A DNA stretch of 43,128 nucleotides from SIG607 sp045605385 (GTDB taxonomy: Bacteria; Bacillota; Clostridia; Oscillospirales; Acutalibacteraceae): contig JAZUPW010000024.1 of assembly GCA_045605385.1 (NCBI GenBank), forward strand, positions 1 to 43,128. The letters run 5' to 3'. A program made the translations under genes and the position numbers. Below, piece after piece: positions 41,759 through 43,128 of the stretch. The notes under the pieces are model-generated. The model made no database searches. It saw nothing but the letters and a program-made list of their open reading frames with translations, and was not told the origin of the DNA. Numbering within the stretch: the first letter of the stretch is position 1; each line of letters opens with the position of its first letter.

Positions 41759-43128
41759 AACGCTCCGGTATATAACTGATAATACGTGCCTTTTTGTTCA
41801 ATTAAGTCATTATGTGTGCCGCGTTCAATTATTCTGCCTTTATCAAGCACCATAATAACGTCGGAATTCATAACGGTAGAAAGGCGGTGCGCTATAACGA
41901 AAACCGTACGGTTTTCCATTAAACTGTCAAGACCTTTCTGAACAATGGCTTCTGTACGTGTATCAATTGAACTTGTTGCTTCATCAAGTATCATAACGGG
42001 TGGGTCAGCCACGGCAACACGTGCAATTGCAATAAGCTGTCGCTGTCCTTGACTTAAGTTGGAACCGTTATTGCTAAGCATTGTGTTGTAACCTTCGGGA
42101 AGTCTTGTAATAAAGTCATCGGCACCCGCAAGACGCGCTGCAGCGATACATTCTTCATCAGTTGCATCAAGTCTGCCGTAACGTATGTTATCCATAACCG
42201 TTCCCGTAAACAGGTTTGTTTCCTGAAGCACCACACCAAGACTGCGGCGAAGGTCATCTTTTTTAATTTTGTTAATGTTTATGCCGTCGTAACGTATTTT
42301 ACCGTCGGCAATATCGTAAAAACGGTTAACAAGGTTAGTAATGGTGGTTTTGCCTGCACCTGTTGCGCCTACAAAAGCAACTTTCTGACCCGGTTTAGCA
42401 TAAACAGAAACGTCGTAAAGTACCTGTTTATCTTCAACGTAACCGAAGTCAACACCGTCAAGCACTACGTCACCCTCTAACTTTGTGTAGGTTAGTGTAC
42501 CGTCGCCGTGAGGATGCTTCCAAGCCCATACGCCTGTGCGTTCGTTTGTTTCGGTTATATTGCCGTTTTCGTCTATACGTGCATTTACTAAAGTAACGTA
42601 TCCTTCATCGGTTTCTGCTTTTTCGTCCATAAGCGCAAAAATTCTTTCAGCGCCCGCAGTACCCATAATAATTGAATTGAGTTGCTGTGCAACCTGATTT
42701 ATATTACCTGTAAACTGCTTTGTCATATTAAGGAATGGTACTACAATACTTATGCTAAATGCCATTCCCGATAAACCAAAGTTCTTTGCACCAGTAATTA
42801 AGAATAAACCGCCAACAGTTGCAACGATTACATATAAGACATTACCGATATTCATAATGATAGGACCAAGACAGTTTGCATAAGAATTTGCTCTAAAACT
42901 ATCATTACATAACTCTTCATTTATCTTATCAAAATCTTCTTTTACGTTTTCTTCGTGACAAAATACCTTAATAACCTTCTGACCATTCATCATTTCCTGA
43001 ATATAGCCTTCTGCTTCTCCCAAGGATACCTGCTGGCGTATAAAATATTTGGCACTTCCAGAGGTAACCTTTGCAGAAACAAAGAGCATAACTGCCACAC
43101 CACTGATTACCACTAAAGTCATAGGTAT
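41746..43128 (-). CDS. ABC exporter, fused permease-ATPase (5' end beyond window)
   Basis: The last 461 residues of an MsbA/LmrA-type half-transporter; the frame stays open to the window edge, so the N-terminus is missing. Remaining parts are the end of the membrane domain (VFCHEENVKEDF, then the IGNVLYVIVATVGGLFL helix), Walker A GATGAGKTT, Q-loop LQETNLFTG, signature NLSQGQRQL, Walker B PPVMILDEATSSID and H-loop VIAHRLSTV. Between membrane and ATPase domains is an unusual insertion (NGNITETNERTGVWAWKHPHGDGTL). Partner and substrate lie outside view. The stop codon is inside a 15-bp hairpin. Confidence 0.93.
   Translation of the reverse strand: MPMTLVVISGVAVMLFVSAKVTSGSAKYFIRQQVSLGEAEGYIQEMMNGQKVIKVFCHEENVKEDFDKINEELCNDSFRANSYANCLGPIIMNIGNVLYVIVATVGGLFLITGAKNFGLSGMAFSISIVVPFLNMTKQFTGNINQVAQQLNSIIMGTAGAERIFALMDEKAETDEGYVTLVNARIDENGNITETNERTGVWAWKHPHGDGTLTYTKLEGDVVLDGVDFGYVEDKQVLYDVSVYAKPGQKVAFVGATGAGKTTITNLVNRFYDIADGKIRYDGININKIKKDDLRRSLGVVLQETNLFTGTVMDNIRYGRLDATDEECIAAARLAGADDFITRLPEGYNTMLSNNGSNLSQGQRQLIAIARVAVADPPVMILDEATSSIDTRTEAIVQKGLDSLMENRTVFVIAHRLSTVMNSDVIMVLDKGRIIERGTHNDLIEQKGTYYQLYTGAFELE

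Overview
The window looks like chromosomal DNA of a low-GC, spore-lineage Firmicute of the Clostridia, most likely an uncultured gut Oscillospirales-type organism (inference). The support is two T-box leaders, RicT, IreB and DnaD/DnaI-type replication proteins, AGGAGG ribosome binding sites, TTGACA/TATAAT promoters, several AraC regulators and a corrinoid methyltransferase locus. No integrase, transposase or CRISPR array is visible.

Layout. 1-421: a terminator and an array of small hairpins joined by a repeated ATTTCAT linker. 422-4935: a sugar-type locus with an AraC regulator and Gfo/Idh dehydrogenase on the minus strand, divergent from an MFS symporter and a phosphodiesterase. 5105-6481: MATE exporter. 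6545-12606: a tightly overlapping operon of murD, two M42 aminopeptidases, a GNAT acetyltransferase, a PLP lyase-family protein and a propeller-like unknown. 12607-14604: promoter, T-box leader, Lrp/AsnC regulator, aminotransferase and terminator. 14638-17911, minus strand: an alpha/beta hydrolase, then dnaD, a DnaI-like loader and a phage holin-like small protein. 18036-19049: galE.

19195-24968 is the most unusual region. It is a five-gene corrinoid methyl-transfer operon whose first gene fuses an AraC-type regulator in frame to a complete methyl-carrying corrinoid protein. A second ribosome binding site and ATG lie exactly at the domain junction. MtaA-type and UroD-type methyltransferases, a DUF2284 protein and a RACo-type corrinoid-activating protein follow.

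25028-29136: a serine-hydrolase remnant, an EamA transporter, an AraC regulator and a 699-residue glycosidase-like protein. The EamA and glycosidase promoters share a 39-bp operator-like sequence at the same distance from the -10 region, which suggests one small regulon under the neighbouring AraC protein.

29274-39751 is housekeeping on the minus strand: tRNA-Arg, an unexplained tRNA-like element, queT, ferredoxin, ricT, holB, trpS, glyA, a second MATE exporter, ireB, and pheS-pheT behind a Phe T-box. 40163-41486 encodes a PHP phosphoesterase and a YwlG-type protein. A second hairpin array (linker ATATCGC) follows, then the 3' part of an ABC exporter cut by the window end.
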